Shown piece by piece: positions 36,001 to 44,558 of a DNA stretch of 64,000 nt. Within the stretch, counting starts at the first letter, position 1, and each line of letters starts with the position of its first letter. The notes under the pieces were generated by a model. The model did not search any database. It saw only the letters and a list, made by a program, of their open reading frames with translations, and had not been told where the DNA came from. Both the position numbers and the translations under genes were made by a program. The stretch lies in NCBI GenBank assembly GCA_016709305.1, contig JADJNA010000062.1, positions 105,001-169,000 of the forward strand. The letters run 5' to 3'. Source of the stretch: Candidatus Villigracilis saccharophilus (GTDB lineage Bacteria > Chloroflexota > Anaerolineae > Anaerolineales > Villigracilaceae).

Positions 36001-38694
36001 GATCTCGTAATACGCTTCCTTCAATACCTCGATGGACGCACTGTCATATGGAACCATTTCTGCAAGCGAGTCAAAAATGATCTCAAACAGTTTTCCAGGG
36101 TCAAGCGAAGTGGTTAAGGCCGCCGTTGCTTTTCGCATGATCTCAGCCTGTTTGCTGCGTTTTTGTTCTGCATTGAACAGGCGCGCATTTTCAATGGCGA
36201 TCGAGGCGTGGTTGGCAATGGCAAGACCAAGCTCCGCATCTTGCTCGTTATAGTGGCTTGGTTGGTAACTATCGAGGGTAATAATGCCAATAGCATTTCC
36301 ATTGGCAATTAATGGGATCGCGAGGAAGGAGCGCACTTTTTCATTTCTATCGAAATGTTTATAACGGTTGTCAATATATGTATCTTCAATTCTTACGGTC
36401 TGCTTTTGTGTGAGTACGATCTCGTTGAGGGGGAAATCACCAAGAAATATTGGACCGAGTTTTGCAAAACCAATTGCTTCTAAGCCAATTGCAGCTGAAA
36501 TCATCAACTGATTTCCATCCAACAACTGAATCGTTCCCAGGTCTGAAGGGATTACCTTAACGAGTTGGCTAAGTATGGATTGTAATACTTGGTTTAGGTC
36601 CAGGGACGAGGCTGCTGTGCGGATTAAGTTAAGGATCGCCGCTTCACGCCTACTTTGAGCCTGCTCAGCCTTATATAGTCTCAGCTTCTCAATGGCAGTC
36701 CCCAGCCCGGCGGCAATTGTATTCAATAGTCTCTCATCTTTTTCATCAAAAGCATTTTGTTTTTTGCTTTCAACGTCAAATACGCCGATGATATGGTTGT
36801 TCACCCAAAATGGAACGCATAGCTCTGATTTAATTCCATCCATTACTTTGATATACTCTAGCTCTTCTGTGATATTTCCGATGCGTATTGTCCTGCCTGA
36901 TGTGACAGCCCGGCCTGTGACTCCGCGGGTGATCGGGTAGCTGTTTTGCCAGTTTTCCGCCACTGCCCCGATACAGGAAAAATGCGGAATTAGATGGTCC
37001 CCTTGCTCGTTCAACAGCAGAATGCCGCATACCTCTTGAAATATACTCGCGGTAATGTGCGTTACTTTTTCTATGATCTCGTCTTCAGTGCTGCTTTGTG
37101 TGCCTGCCACGGACGTCGCGTGGAGCACGGTCAGTTCTTTTAGTTGTCGTTCAAGCACTTCTTCCGCTAATTTGCGTTCAGTGATGTCCTGTGCGACGGC
37201 GATGACCACTTCCTGACCAAAGTATGTGCCTCTGTTCAGGTTCACAATTTTTGGAAATACCTGTCCATTTCTTCGGATTCCCCAAAATTCAAATTCTTGC
37301 GGTTCTCCCATAAAGGCGCGTTCGATAATTTGTGTCAATTTGTTGATATCATTTTTGCCCGGCGCGCTCAAGAAATCCGGTGTTTTTCCAATAAAATATT
37401 CCCGTGGATAATCATACATTTTTACAACGCCATCATTTACATTAAGGAAGCGGCCATCTTTGTCTTGAATATAAATTGCCTGAGTGACGCTGTTGAATAA
37501 ACCCCGATAACTGCCCTCATTGACTTTTATCGTCTCTTGGGCCTCTTTTTGCGCCGTAATATCAAGCATTATCCCATGCCAATAGCTGGGCTTTCCAGCC
37601 TGATCAAGGATCAGATATGCATCCTCCTTGATCCAAATATATCTGCCATCTTTTCTTTTTGTGCGATATTCCACCTGAAACGGTTCACCGGTTTTATTGG
37701 TGCGTTTATCCTCTGCAATGATGCGATCTCGGTCTTCAGGATGGAGGTTGGTTTCCCATAATTTATCTCCCCCGACCCATTCTTCTACTGTGTAGCCAAG
37801 CACATCTTTTATGCGGGGACTCATGTAACGGCTGGTTCTTTCATCTTGGAAATCGTCAAGAAATACAACCCCCGGCAGGCTTTCAATAAGAGTCTTATAT
37901 TTTTTTTCGCTTGCTTCGATGTTTAATTCTGCTTGTTTTCTATCTGTGATGTCGGTTAAAAAGCCTTCAAAATACATAAAATCATTATTTTCGTTTTTTA
38001 CAGCACGGGCATTCGTTGAAGTCCAGATCATCATGCCGTCTTTGCGGAGGTTTTGGGCTTCAAATTTTACAACCGATCCTTTTGACAGCAGTTCATCTAT
38101 AAATCTTTTGCGGGACTCAGTATTGATATGAACCTGAGCATTGATGTTCATCACGGATGTAATCATATCTTCAGGCGAATCGTACCCGAAGATTTTTGCC
38201 ATGGTTGGATTCACGCTGAGGAATTTTCCATCAAGGGTCGATTGGAATATTCCTTCGGCTGCGTTTTCGAAAATATTGCGATACCGATTTTCGCTTTCGC
38301 GCAGGGCCAGGTTTTGTTTTTCAAGCTGTGTATGCGCCTGCGCATTTTGCAGGATGACCGGTAATCTAAGGAGGTAATCACCTTGCTTAACAAGATAATC
38401 CGCCGCGCCGGCCGTCAGCGCCGCGACCGCGTTTTGTGTATTTTCTTGATTAGAGATGAGCACAACTGCAGTTTTTATTTCCTGCTTGCGAACCAGTTTG
38501 ATCAGATCCAACCCAGAGCCATCTGGCAGGTTTTGGTTGCATAAGATTACATCATATTCAGTTGCTGCCAGCAAAGAGCGGGCTTCTTGTACGCTTTTAG
38601 CAATATTCAATTTAAATTCAGCCCCGTTGATATCCAGGGAGCGTTGAATTATTTCAGCTTGTACAGGACTATCTTCAATATATAGGATTTTCAT
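33034..38694 (-). CDS. Giant multi-sensor response regulator: REC, three PAS, seven GAF, HD-GYP
   Basis: 1886 residues from ATG 38694 (MKILYIEDSP); the frame extends 20 codons upstream but the receiver domain begins here. Order: receiver domain 1-125; PAS at about 140-265, 270-395 and 400-520; GAF domains from about 530 to 1690; HD-GYP from about 1710. Receiver features are IEDSP, LCNQNLPDGSGLD (phosphorylated Asp in the LPDG context would be Asn or Asp; see findings), and VVLIS. HD-GYP features are GHTNRVTELTMDLAR, HDIGKMGVPNE and DGTGYP; the catalytic residues are intact. Two late GAFs share the block RGWMGIPLTARGRVIGYITI closely, a sign of tandem duplication. It is likely a cytoplasmic cyclic-di-GMP phosphodiesterase. 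The terminator at 38872-38911 separates it from the tRNAs. Confidence 0.9.
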   Translation of the reverse strand: MKILYIEDSPVQAEIIQRSLDINGAEFKLNIAKSVQEARSLLAATEYDVILCNQNLPDGSGLDLIKLVRKQEIKTAVVLISNQENTQNAVAALTAGAADYLVKQGDYLLRLPVILQNAQAHTQLEKQNLALRESENRYRNIFENAAEGIFQSTLDGKFLSVNPTMAKIFGYDSPEDMITSVMNINAQVHINTESRKRFIDELLSKGSVVKFEAQNLRKDGMMIWTSTNARAVKNENNDFMYFEGFLTDITDRKQAELNIEASEKKYKTLIESLPGVVFLDDFQDERTSRYMSPRIKDVLGYTVEEWVGGDKLWETNLHPEDRDRIIAEDKRTNKTGEPFQVEYRTKRKDGRYIWIKEDAYLILDQAGKPSYWHGIMLDITAQKEAQETIKVNEGSYRGLFNSVTQAIYIQDKDGRFLNVNDGVVKMYDYPREYFIGKTPDFLSAPGKNDINKLTQIIERAFMGEPQEFEFWGIRRNGQVFPKIVNLNRGTYFGQEVVIAVAQDITERKLAEEVLERQLKELTVLHATSVAGTQSSTEDEIIEKVTHITASIFQEVCGILLLNEQGDHLIPHFSCIGAVAENWQNSYPITRGVTGRAVTSGRTIRIGNITEELEYIKVMDGIKSELCVPFWVNNHIIGVFDVESKKQNAFDEKDERLLNTIAAGLGTAIEKLRLYKAEQAQSRREAAILNLIRTAASSLDLNQVLQSILSQLVKVIPSDLGTIQLLDGNQLMISAAIGLEAIGFAKLGPIFLGDFPLNEIVLTQKQTVRIEDTYIDNRYKHFDRNEKVRSFLAIPLIANGNAIGIITLDSYQPSHYNEQDAELGLAIANHASIAIENARLFNAEQKRSKQAEIMRKATAALTTSLDPGKLFEIIFDSLAEMVPYDSASIEVLKEAYYEIVAGRGLSEGLIGQKNLSEFEKWGGYEVISQPIIIPDVQGDNRFYKMSGSEYIRSWMGIPLFSRGKLIGFINLDSAKIGIFTQEHASIAQTFANQAAVAMENASLFQKENRRSQIIEALANIANEIAVTREIIPALDKIAERTLLLLNASTVAFYLLQEDGETIKIVSAQGAYQHEMISHTIKIGAGITGNIISSGKPEIIDDVSKDPRQITVPGTSEDDARHDTMMSAPLILHGISIGAINAWRLKSNGLFDKSELNFLVSIAHQASISIESVRLFQEITRRAQEATAIAEVGRDISATLQLDIVLERIATYARQLLKGQTSAVYLFEPERSLLRAISAIGDDAEEIKNDPLELGVGILGNIALQKFGEIVNDTFRDPRAITIQGTDDDPYGHVMGVPVLSKENLTGLLVVWRTGLGEEFQTTDLDFLSSLAQQAAIAIENARLFELELHRRLEAETVMRATTTVANLLDLPSLHNAILDWLFKITPYDSASILEIEEDHLRITAAKGLPSLEKALGQNFPSDNILCQIINKTGMPLIIGDCQIDPRFEKWGNADYVRGWMGIPLTARGRVIGYITIDSRTPNAFSQNDAITTQTFAHQAATALENARLLEVERKRRREAENLRIAATAITSSLNPQEVLETILISLKQVVPFDKGTMMLLEDENIKIVAAQGFSNNKAMLNRTFPSSNKIVSIIKETQMPLILEDALVDARYERWAGADMVRGWLGIPLTLHGKIIGIFALGSLKFAAFDQNSADLAQTFALHATAAIDNIQLFENLQKSNQELVQAYDTTLAGWAKALELRDKETHGHTNRVTELTMDLARFIGISKTDLVHLRRGVLLHDIGKMGVPNEILHKEGPLNDEEWVEMRKHPQYAFDLLYPITFLRPSLDIPYSHHEWWDGTGYPQKLKGEEIPLPARIFSVVDVWDALLSDRPYRQAWENTRVINYLREQAGTHFDPNIVEIFLKMMEAKALQEMQKTQPIKRIEKE

Positions 38695-38871
38695 TGGATG
38701 AATTTTTTGCCCGTTGATAATTATAGAGCATTCTTGAAATAATTGGCTTGCCAATTTGTTTCAATTTATTTTGGCTTTTTTGGGGGGGGATTAATCATTA
38801 ATATTACGAATTGCCACGAACATCTTCATGAAAAGGGATTTATGCTAATTCCATCGGTATGTGGGTTAAAT

Positions 38872-38911
38872 AAAAAAATAAACCTCTGTTATAAACAAGA
38901 AGGTTTATTTT
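38872..38911 (-). terminator. Terminator of the tRNA operon
   Basis: AGGTTTATTTT (38901-38911) pairs with AAAATAAACCT (38875-38885); on the minus strand a T run follows. It lies directly after tRNA-Cys. Confidence 0.7.
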
Positions 38912-38917
38912 AATTTG

Positions 38918-38988
38918 AGGCGTCGGCGAGATTCGAACCCGCGATGAGGATTTTGCAGACCCTTGCCTTACCACTTGGCCACGACGCC
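38918..38988 (-). tRNA. tRNA-Cys (GCA)
   Basis: A 71-base cloverleaf with acceptor GGCGTCG/CGACGCC, D-loop AAGTGGTAAGGC, anticodon loop CTGCAAA and T arm GGGTTCGAATCTC. The discriminator is U, as expected for cysteine. The CCA end is not encoded. Confidence 0.92.
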
Positions 38989-39050
38989 GAATATATTACA
39001 ACGAGGACTGCGGATTGAATTAGTTTCAACCTGCAACCCTCTTTGTTTTG

Positions 39051-39122
39051 AGCGGGCGATGGGATTCGAACCCACGACCTTCTCCTTGGCAAGGAGACGT
39101 ACTACCACTGTACTACGCCCGC
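39051..39122 (-). tRNA. tRNA-Gly (GCC)
   Basis: A 72-base cloverleaf with acceptor GCGGGCG/CGCCCGC, anticodon GCC in TTGCCAA and T loop TTCGAAT. CCA is not encoded. Confidence 0.92.
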
Positions 39123-39147
39123 AATTTAGGCTAACCATCAGCCTGAG

Positions 39148-39220
39148 TGCCGAGACCCAGGATCGGACTGGGGACACCACGATTTTCAGTCGTGTGCTCT
39201 ACCAACTGAGCTATCTCGGC
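39148..39220 (-). tRNA. tRNA-Phe (GAA)
   Basis: A 73-base cloverleaf with acceptor GCCGAGA/TCTCGGC, anticodon GAA in CTGAAAA, discriminator A and D-loop AGTTGGTAGAGC. The T loop reads TCCGATC, with C where the universal pseudouridine-55 site normally has T. CCA is not encoded. Confidence 0.9.
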
Positions 39221-39249
39221 GAAAGTAAGCTTGTCGTTAAGCGTCCGTG

Positions 39250-39278
39250 ATTTTACACGTACTTATAGGGATTGTCAA
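39250..39278 (-). promoter_or_regulatory. Promoter of the tRNA-Phe/Gly/Cys operon
   Basis: On the minus strand TTGACA (39278-39273) and TAAAAT (39255-39250) are 17 bases apart, 30 bases before tRNA-Phe. Confidence 0.85.
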
Positions 39279-39435
39279 GAAAGCAATTGATGCTTGTTAG
39301 GAAGGAGGGCTTATTTCCTGGTGTATGTCTTGGGCGGCCGTCCAAATTTTAATTTGGATTAAAGAAATCCGATGCAGAAAAAATGAACAACATGATAAAC
39401 TTTTATTTGAAAAAAATACTTCAGGAAAAATATCA

Positions 39436-40284
39436 ATGAGATCAATCAGGCTGTTATTATTATTGACCAGTATTGAACTATTTATTATGGCTTGTGCAGC
39501 GGACGTTATTCCACCTTCCCAGCCTGCAAGCACGCCTGTTGATATGATACCTGAAATAATGCCAAGAATTTCAGCTCCGACACAAATACCGTCCTTGGTG
39601 CCTTTTCAGCAAACGCCTGAAACCACGATATCTCCCGAGTGGGTTTCTGATTTTTCAGACCCCATTCTTGCTTCATTGGTCGGACGTCGGCCGGATTTTC
39701 AAGATGATTTTTCTTTGTTGAATCGAGGTTGGTTCTATGATGTTGCAGGAAGTGCTGTAGGACCGTATTATGCGCATATACAGGATGGCGGCCTGATCTT
39801 GAGACTTCCTGAAGGGAAAGAGAGATCGGATTCAATGGTTTATAACCCAACATTGAATCGCAGGAATTTTGTTTTGAGCTTTGAAATTAGGTTTGGAGAG
39901 ACTCAGCCCAATGATTTTATGAGGTTTCAATTTTCTCCCACTGCGGATCAAAATTTTTCACTGGAACTCTCTAAAAATAAAAAATGGATATTTCGCTGGG
40001 TTTTTAATAACGATTGGAAATCCATTTCAGGTACATATGATCAATTCCCCCCTGAGCGGATCAATATCTTGTTTATTGTGCAGGACGGTCGATGTGCAGT
40101 GTATCTCAATCATACCCCTCTGGATTATTCCAACAAATGTATATCTGTCCCGCCACTTAAGCCATCCCCTCGGGCTGTTGCCTTTCATCTGATTGCAGAT
40201 CCTGATCACACGGCAATTGTGAATATTGATAATGTAAAGATGTGGGATTTGGATGCGGCTCCATACTTTCCTCCACACCCTTAG
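39436..40284 (+). CDS. Predicted lipoprotein with laminin G/concanavalin-like domain
   Basis: 282 residues from ATG 39436, preceded by AGGAAA. The signal MRSIRLLLLLTSIELFIMAC is a lipobox ending in Cys 20. A Pro/Thr-rich stretch to about residue 85 is a likely surface linker. Residues about 95-280 form a beta-rich domain with DDFSLLNRGWFYD, then LSFEIRFG and the closing VNIDNVKMWD, a pattern shared by concanavalin-like jelly-roll domains of Chloroflexota surface proteins. No catalytic residues can be named. Confidence 0.7.
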   Translation: MRSIRLLLLLTSIELFIMACAADVIPPSQPASTPVDMIPEIMPRISAPTQIPSLVPFQQTPETTISPEWVSDFSDPILASLVGRRPDFQDDFSLLNRGWFYDVAGSAVGPYYAHIQDGGLILRLPEGKERSDSMVYNPTLNRRNFVLSFEIRFGETQPNDFMRFQFSPTADQNFSLELSKNKKWIFRWVFNNDWKSISGTYDQFPPERINILFIVQDGRCAVYLNHTPLDYSNKCISVPPLKPSPRAVAFHLIADPDHTAIVNIDNVKMWDLDAAPYFPPHP

Positions 40285-40351
40285 TGAAACTTGGTGGTTT
40301 TTGATTCAACTTATCTGGATAGCTTGCAGATAGCACTACGCTGCCGCTTTC

Positions 40352-40392
40352 TGAATCAATAATCGGAACATTATGTTCCGATTATTGATTCA
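40352..40392. repeat. Perfect 19-bp-arm palindrome
   Basis: Arms 40352-40370 and 40374-40392 are exact complements around TTA; the arm contains ATAATCGGAACA. It lies between the convergent lipoprotein gene and the microprotein gene. There is no T tract, so it is not a usual intrinsic terminator, though it may stop transcription from both sides. Confidence 0.8.
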
Positions 40393-40397
40393 AATTC

Positions 40398-40547
40398 CTA
40401 CTTTGACGCTTTTATAATTTTTTTCTTTTTCTTTATTTCAGTTCCAGGGATGCTGGTTCTTCGGGCTTCCTGTTTTACGAGACGATTATGTTTAGCCACT
40501 CCTTTGGAGGGGCGCTTTGCTTTGGTTTTTACTGGGGTTGTATCCAA
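40398..40547 (-). CDS. Lysine-rich microprotein downstream of csbD
   Basis: 49 residues from TTG 40547 to TAG 40398, with a strong AAGGAG (40561-40556) 8 bases upstream. The sequence is strongly basic: it begins MDTTPVKTKAKRPSKGVAKH and ends in a KKKKK-containing tail. It has no hydrophobic segment. It starts 20 bases after the csbD stop, so it is probably cotranscribed. The binding site and spacing are the evidence that it is translated; no family is recognised. Confidence 0.5.
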   Translation of the reverse strand: MDTTPVKTKAKRPSKGVAKHNRLVKQEARRTSIPGTEIKKKKKIIKASK

Positions 40548-40567
40548 TTGTATTACTCCTTGTTTGG

Positions 40568-40798
40568 TTATGTATTACTTTTGTGTTTGGATTCATATTC
40601 CGCCCAGAGTTTGCCAACTTCCTCTTTGGCCTTCTGGCGGGTATGTCCATACTTGACCTGCAGCATGGTGACGAATTTATCGAACTTCACCTCTGCTTTA
40701 TCCACCTTGACGAGATCGTACTCTACCATCAAGCTCCACTTGGCGTTGATTTGGCCGCGGAGCACATCCCATTTTTCTTCGAATAGCGCTTTATTCAT
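40568..40798 (-). CDS. CsbD-like stress protein
   Basis: 76 residues. MNKALFEEKWDVLRGQINAKW is the typical start, followed by YDLVKVDKAEVKFDKFVTML and KYGHTRQKAKEEVGKLW. CsbD/YjbJ proteins are small hydrophilic proteins induced by general stress, and their molecular role is not known. It is preceded by GAGGAG and followed by the lysine-rich microprotein. Confidence 0.85.
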   Translation of the reverse strand: MNKALFEEKWDVLRGQINAKWSLMVEYDLVKVDKAEVKFDKFVTMLQVKYGHTRQKAKEEVGKLWAEYESKHKSNT

Positions 40799-41094
40799 GA
40801 TACCGGCTCCTCTACCCCTTAAATAATTAATCGCGCCTCTTCACATTAAGGCGTTGTTTTCCGAAATTTGGATTTACCGAAGGTTTAGTAGTAGGATGCG
40901 TACAAGCGATAATCTAAATCCCCCGCATATAGGCAATTTACCAACTGATGACCTGATTTCATTGTACTACGTACTGCGGATAATACTAGTGTAGGACAAT
41001 TTTCAATTCTTGCTCTCTAAAACCATAACATTTTGTTAATAATCTCGACCACCTCTACTATAATAAATCCTACTCTTAAAGCAAAGGCAAAAAA
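40799..41094. other. Divergent intergenic region between csbD and the STAS gene
   Basis: 296 bases without a coding frame worth calling. A TATAAT lies at 41059-41064 with TTGTTA 20 bases upstream, a poorly spaced promoter candidate for the STAS gene. No other structure was found. Confidence 0.4.
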
Positions 41095-41436
41095 ATGGAA
41101 CTGCAATATAATGAAAATGGGAACGGCATTGGTTTGATCAAGCTTAATGGCAGGTTGGACATTATCGGTACAGGAGAGATTGAAACCAAACTTACTGGCT
41201 GTTGTGCGGGTGATAATATTAAGGGGATAATAGATTTATCGGAAGTAAATTTTCTTGCATCCATCGGCTTTCGGCTGCTTATGATCAACGCTAAATCCAT
41301 TGCTGCACGTGGTGGGAAGATTGGGTTATTGAGTCCAAGCCCAGAAGTGAAAAGCGTGCTTGAAATCACAGGCATCCCTGCTATCATCCCGATCTATGAT
41401 GGGTATGAATCCGCAGAGGCGGTATTGCTTGCCTAA
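41095..41436 (+). CDS. STAS-domain anti-sigma factor antagonist-like protein
   Basis: 113 residues, a single STAS domain. LNGRLDIIGTGEIE is the usual first strand and helix, and DLSEVNFLASIGFRLL carries the Ser that partner anti-sigma kinases phosphorylate. It could act in a partner-switch stress pathway. No anti-sigma kinase or alternative sigma factor lies nearby. The gene stands alone with about 140 bases on the downstream side. Confidence 0.88.
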   Translation: MELQYNENGNGIGLIKLNGRLDIIGTGEIETKLTGCCAGDNIKGIIDLSEVNFLASIGFRLLMINAKSIAARGGKIGLLSPSPEVKSVLEITGIPAIIPIYDGYESAEAVLLA

Positions 41437-41576
41437 AATTATCGACTGAAAAAATAAGTCTTAATATATTACATCAAGACCGATTTTTAAGATATTTGCG
41501 GCATCTGCCTTTGTACTTCAAGACTCGATACTGTTCCGCGACATACCCTCCTCTGATTTCAACTTCGCAGATTGGT

Positions 41577-43165
41577 TTAATTATTTACCTTATAAATTAA
41601 CACAGTTCTATTCTGATATACAAGTTCCAGTTTTGTATCAGGCATGAAATCGGGAGCAAGTTCTTTTTCATATTGACCGTAAATGACCCATTGAATAGGC
41701 GTATTTTGGATCCAGCCATCAGGAATATTGCTTTGGTAATATTCCTTGACGGCGTTTATTTTGTCACCGAAAAAAAGTGTCTCCATGGGGTGGCCATTAT
41801 ATGTTCTCAGGCTTGTACGTTGTGCGACAATCTGACCAGTTTTAATTTCACCAAGCACAAAATCATTGGGTTCTGCGTTCTGATCCAGCCAGACTAAGGC
41901 ATTCTCAAGGTCGCGCGGATAAAATTGTCAACCGGGCGGCTTAGCATGTACAAGCTTGACCCGAGAGATAGGCTGATGAATGAAATGGATGAAATTAATA
42001 TATAGAAGAAATAAATAAGTTGTTCACGTTTCAATAAGGCTGGTAGTTTTGTCGAAAGCTCTGTAAGGAAATGATTTAATGCATAAATCGCCAAAAGCCC
42101 AAGCGGAATTGTAATTCCTAATAAAAACCTTCTCTGTATCGGTAAAGGCAGATACGCAAACATGAATCCGCTAATAATCCATATGGACAAGGCTGTCATA
42201 TTGACATTATTTTCACGAATTGCCAGGATCATTCCATAAATTGCTAATAACCAGAAGGGTGCAAATCCCCAGGCGTAATAAACGGGGTGCGGAGAAAGGG
42301 TCTGGTTTTGAAGTGTGAATTGACTCCAAAATGGATCACGATTCAAGATCAGAAAGTTGTGGACGAGGAGTGGTATTTGAGCCAGAGCCATTATCACCAA
42401 AGCAACGAGTTGTTTCTTCTGGAATTCTCTGTTTTTCCACCATAAAAATACCGTCGCGCCTGCGCACGCAATATCTAAGACTGCGAACGCGATCGGATTT
42501 ATGATCTGACTGATTATGGCTAGCATAATGATAAGAAACAGCATGATCCACTTTCCTTCGACCAAATAATTCAAATACAAATTAAGTGCGGTTGCCATTA
42601 ATGCCAGAGTAAAGGAGAAGGAAGGGAATACTGAGATGCTAAAAAAAATATAGGCATCTATCAGCCAGAAATCAATTGGCGAACCGGCGTTAAGCAGATT
42701 ACTGTTGAAGAGTAATTGCGCCAAGCCGGCGCCTCCTCCAATTGAGCAAAGCAGGAAGGCTGTCCGCGCGAGAATTCTTTTGGGGAAAACATTAAGACAC
42801 AATTGATATATGGAAAATAAAGCCATAAAACCAAATATCCAACGCGCGGCGTGATAGGTCGTCTCTACATTTAAATTAACCCATTTGCTGATGTGTCCGA
42901 GGATGATGTAGAACATGCGCAAGAATACGGGTTGATGTTTTTCGCTTGTAAAGCGCATTTCGTATGCCCAGTCCCCCATTCGCCCTGCCTGCATCATGGA
43001 GATGTGAACGGCATAGTCCATTTCATCAAAGTATGCGCCGCGAAAAAGCAGGTCATCCGTTTCTGCAGAATGAGCCGCCCAGTAGGGGATGGAACTGAAT
43101 GCTAGGATCCCTATCGCGATAATTGAAAACCATAGGAAATCTTTTATGCTGGTCATATTTTTCAA
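41577..43165 (-). CDS. Polytopic membrane protein, glycosyltransferase-like, with one frame break
   Basis: About 529 residues. The start is TTG 43165 with GGAG 6 bases upstream; nine to eleven hydrophobic segments follow. After VDNFIR near 41921 the frame needs a single missing base (or two extra) to continue as DLENALVWLDQNAEPNDFVL and the soluble C-terminal part, which includes TYNGHPMETLFFGD. The first loop has FDEMDYAVHISMMQAGRMG, a pattern of lipid-linked sugar transferases in which acidic residues act in the loop. Related proteins carry the same end domain. As written there are two ORFs, 41894-43165 and 41577-41858. Confidence 0.72.
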
Positions 43166-43215
43166 GATAATCTCCGTTTTGCAGCTATGTGGTATGGGAG
43201 GGAGAATCCCTTGCT

Positions 43216-44454
43216 TCAGTGCGTTCCTATGGAGTGTATTATGTTTTGTCCATTCCGCTTTGGTCTAAAAAATATCATTGCTGTCAACAGCCCAAATGGC
43301 AGAGGTAAATAAACAGGCCATTGCTCATCGCGTCCTTGAACTGTAAAAGCAAACAATGCCCATATACCTATCACTAGAACAAGTTGGGTAATGACGATCC
43401 ATAAATTGGCTTTAGGGCCAAACTGCTCAACGCTTGTTTTGAAGATAAGGAACAAAGCGGGTAGCATCATAATGTAATTGGTCGTTGCTGTGCGTGTAAC
43501 AACCAGATTGGTAATAATAAGGGTTAAGGCAATTGTCCAATCAAGGTGTCGGCTTTCTTGATCATCTTTCACCTGCCACCACTCCCACAGCAGCCAGACC
43601 AACAGAATGGATATCAACCCCGCTTCTGCGTTTGATCCCAATTTGGGGAATACAATTGTAGTTAAGATGTTCAATGGTGAGCCGATGTGAGTATAGTTGG
43701 TGTAATCTGCTATTTGTATTTGCATAGCAGAAACCCAGCCTGGCAGAAAAAAAAATGATGAGGCAAGCAGGATACTCATCGTAATGCTTAACGAGAGAGT
43801 TAAACGCCAACGTCTGGCGAATATACTCCATATACCTATCAGGGGCAGCAATAAAAAGAGCATTTGCGGTTTTGCTGAGGCTAATGCCAGGGTTATCCCG
43901 CCTAATATTTCACGCTTTTCTTTGATCGCCCATAAACTTGCGACAATCAATAATGCCGCAATGCCAGCGAACTGAACCACGATAATGGTTCGGACGGCGT
44001 GGTACCAGATCGTCGCCCATAGGAGGGTGGTGCCTAAAATTAACGGCGGTGGGGACCATCGGTAGAGGCGCATACTAAATACAGCTATTAATATCATGGC
44101 AAATTCCAGGGTCACAATTCCGATTGCTTGCGCCCAGTCCCATGTAAAAAATGCCAGCGGTATATAAAAGAAAATTGTATAAAAGGGATAAGCAAAGCGT
44201 TGGCGGTCTTCATCAGGCTTTGCCAAACGTCCATATACCATTTTCTGGGCGCGCGCTGTGACTTCATCACTATATGGGCTCAAGCCTTCGAATAGCCATG
44301 ATCGTGCCGCCACATATCGCGGCAGTGAATCGTTGCCGCCAGGAAAACGAACTGTGAAAGTATGATGCGTGAAAATCACACCTATGACAAAGACAGCTGT
44401 GATTAAAATAATAAGCGTAATAATAAATATGTTGCGCTGAGTAATGATCTTCAT
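43216..44454 (-). CDS. GT87/DUF2029-family polytopic mannosyltransferase-like protein
   Basis: 412 residues from ATG 44454, with about ten hydrophobic segments. The early loop FTVRFPGGNDSLPRYVAARS has the conserved acidic residue, and DRQRFAYPFYTIFFYIPLAF and ASAKPQMLFLLLPLIG are typical of DUF2029. GT87 enzymes use polyprenol-phosphate mannose. It lies between two other membrane glycosyltransferase-like genes on the same strand. Confidence 0.8.
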   Translation of the reverse strand: MKIITQRNIFIITLIILITAVFVIGVIFTHHTFTVRFPGGNDSLPRYVAARSWLFEGLSPYSDEVTARAQKMVYGRLAKPDEDRQRFAYPFYTIFFYIPLAFFTWDWAQAIGIVTLEFAMILIAVFSMRLYRWSPPPLILGTTLLWATIWYHAVRTIIVVQFAGIAALLIVASLWAIKEKREILGGITLALASAKPQMLFLLLPLIGIWSIFARRWRLTLSLSITMSILLASSFFFLPGWVSAMQIQIADYTNYTHIGSPLNILTTIVFPKLGSNAEAGLISILLVWLLWEWWQVKDDQESRHLDWTIALTLIITNLVVTRTATTNYIMMLPALFLIFKTSVEQFGPKANLWIVITQLVLVIGIWALFAFTVQGRDEQWPVYLPLPFGLLTAMIFFRPKRNGQNIIHSIGTH

Positions 44455-44558
44455 TTGTACATTTCCATGTGTTTTTATTTGTATGTTAAAGCATTTTCTT
44501 CCCACGCTGTTAATTTGGAGACAGGAGTTGGGAATCTGATAAAAACCTTATCGAATAT

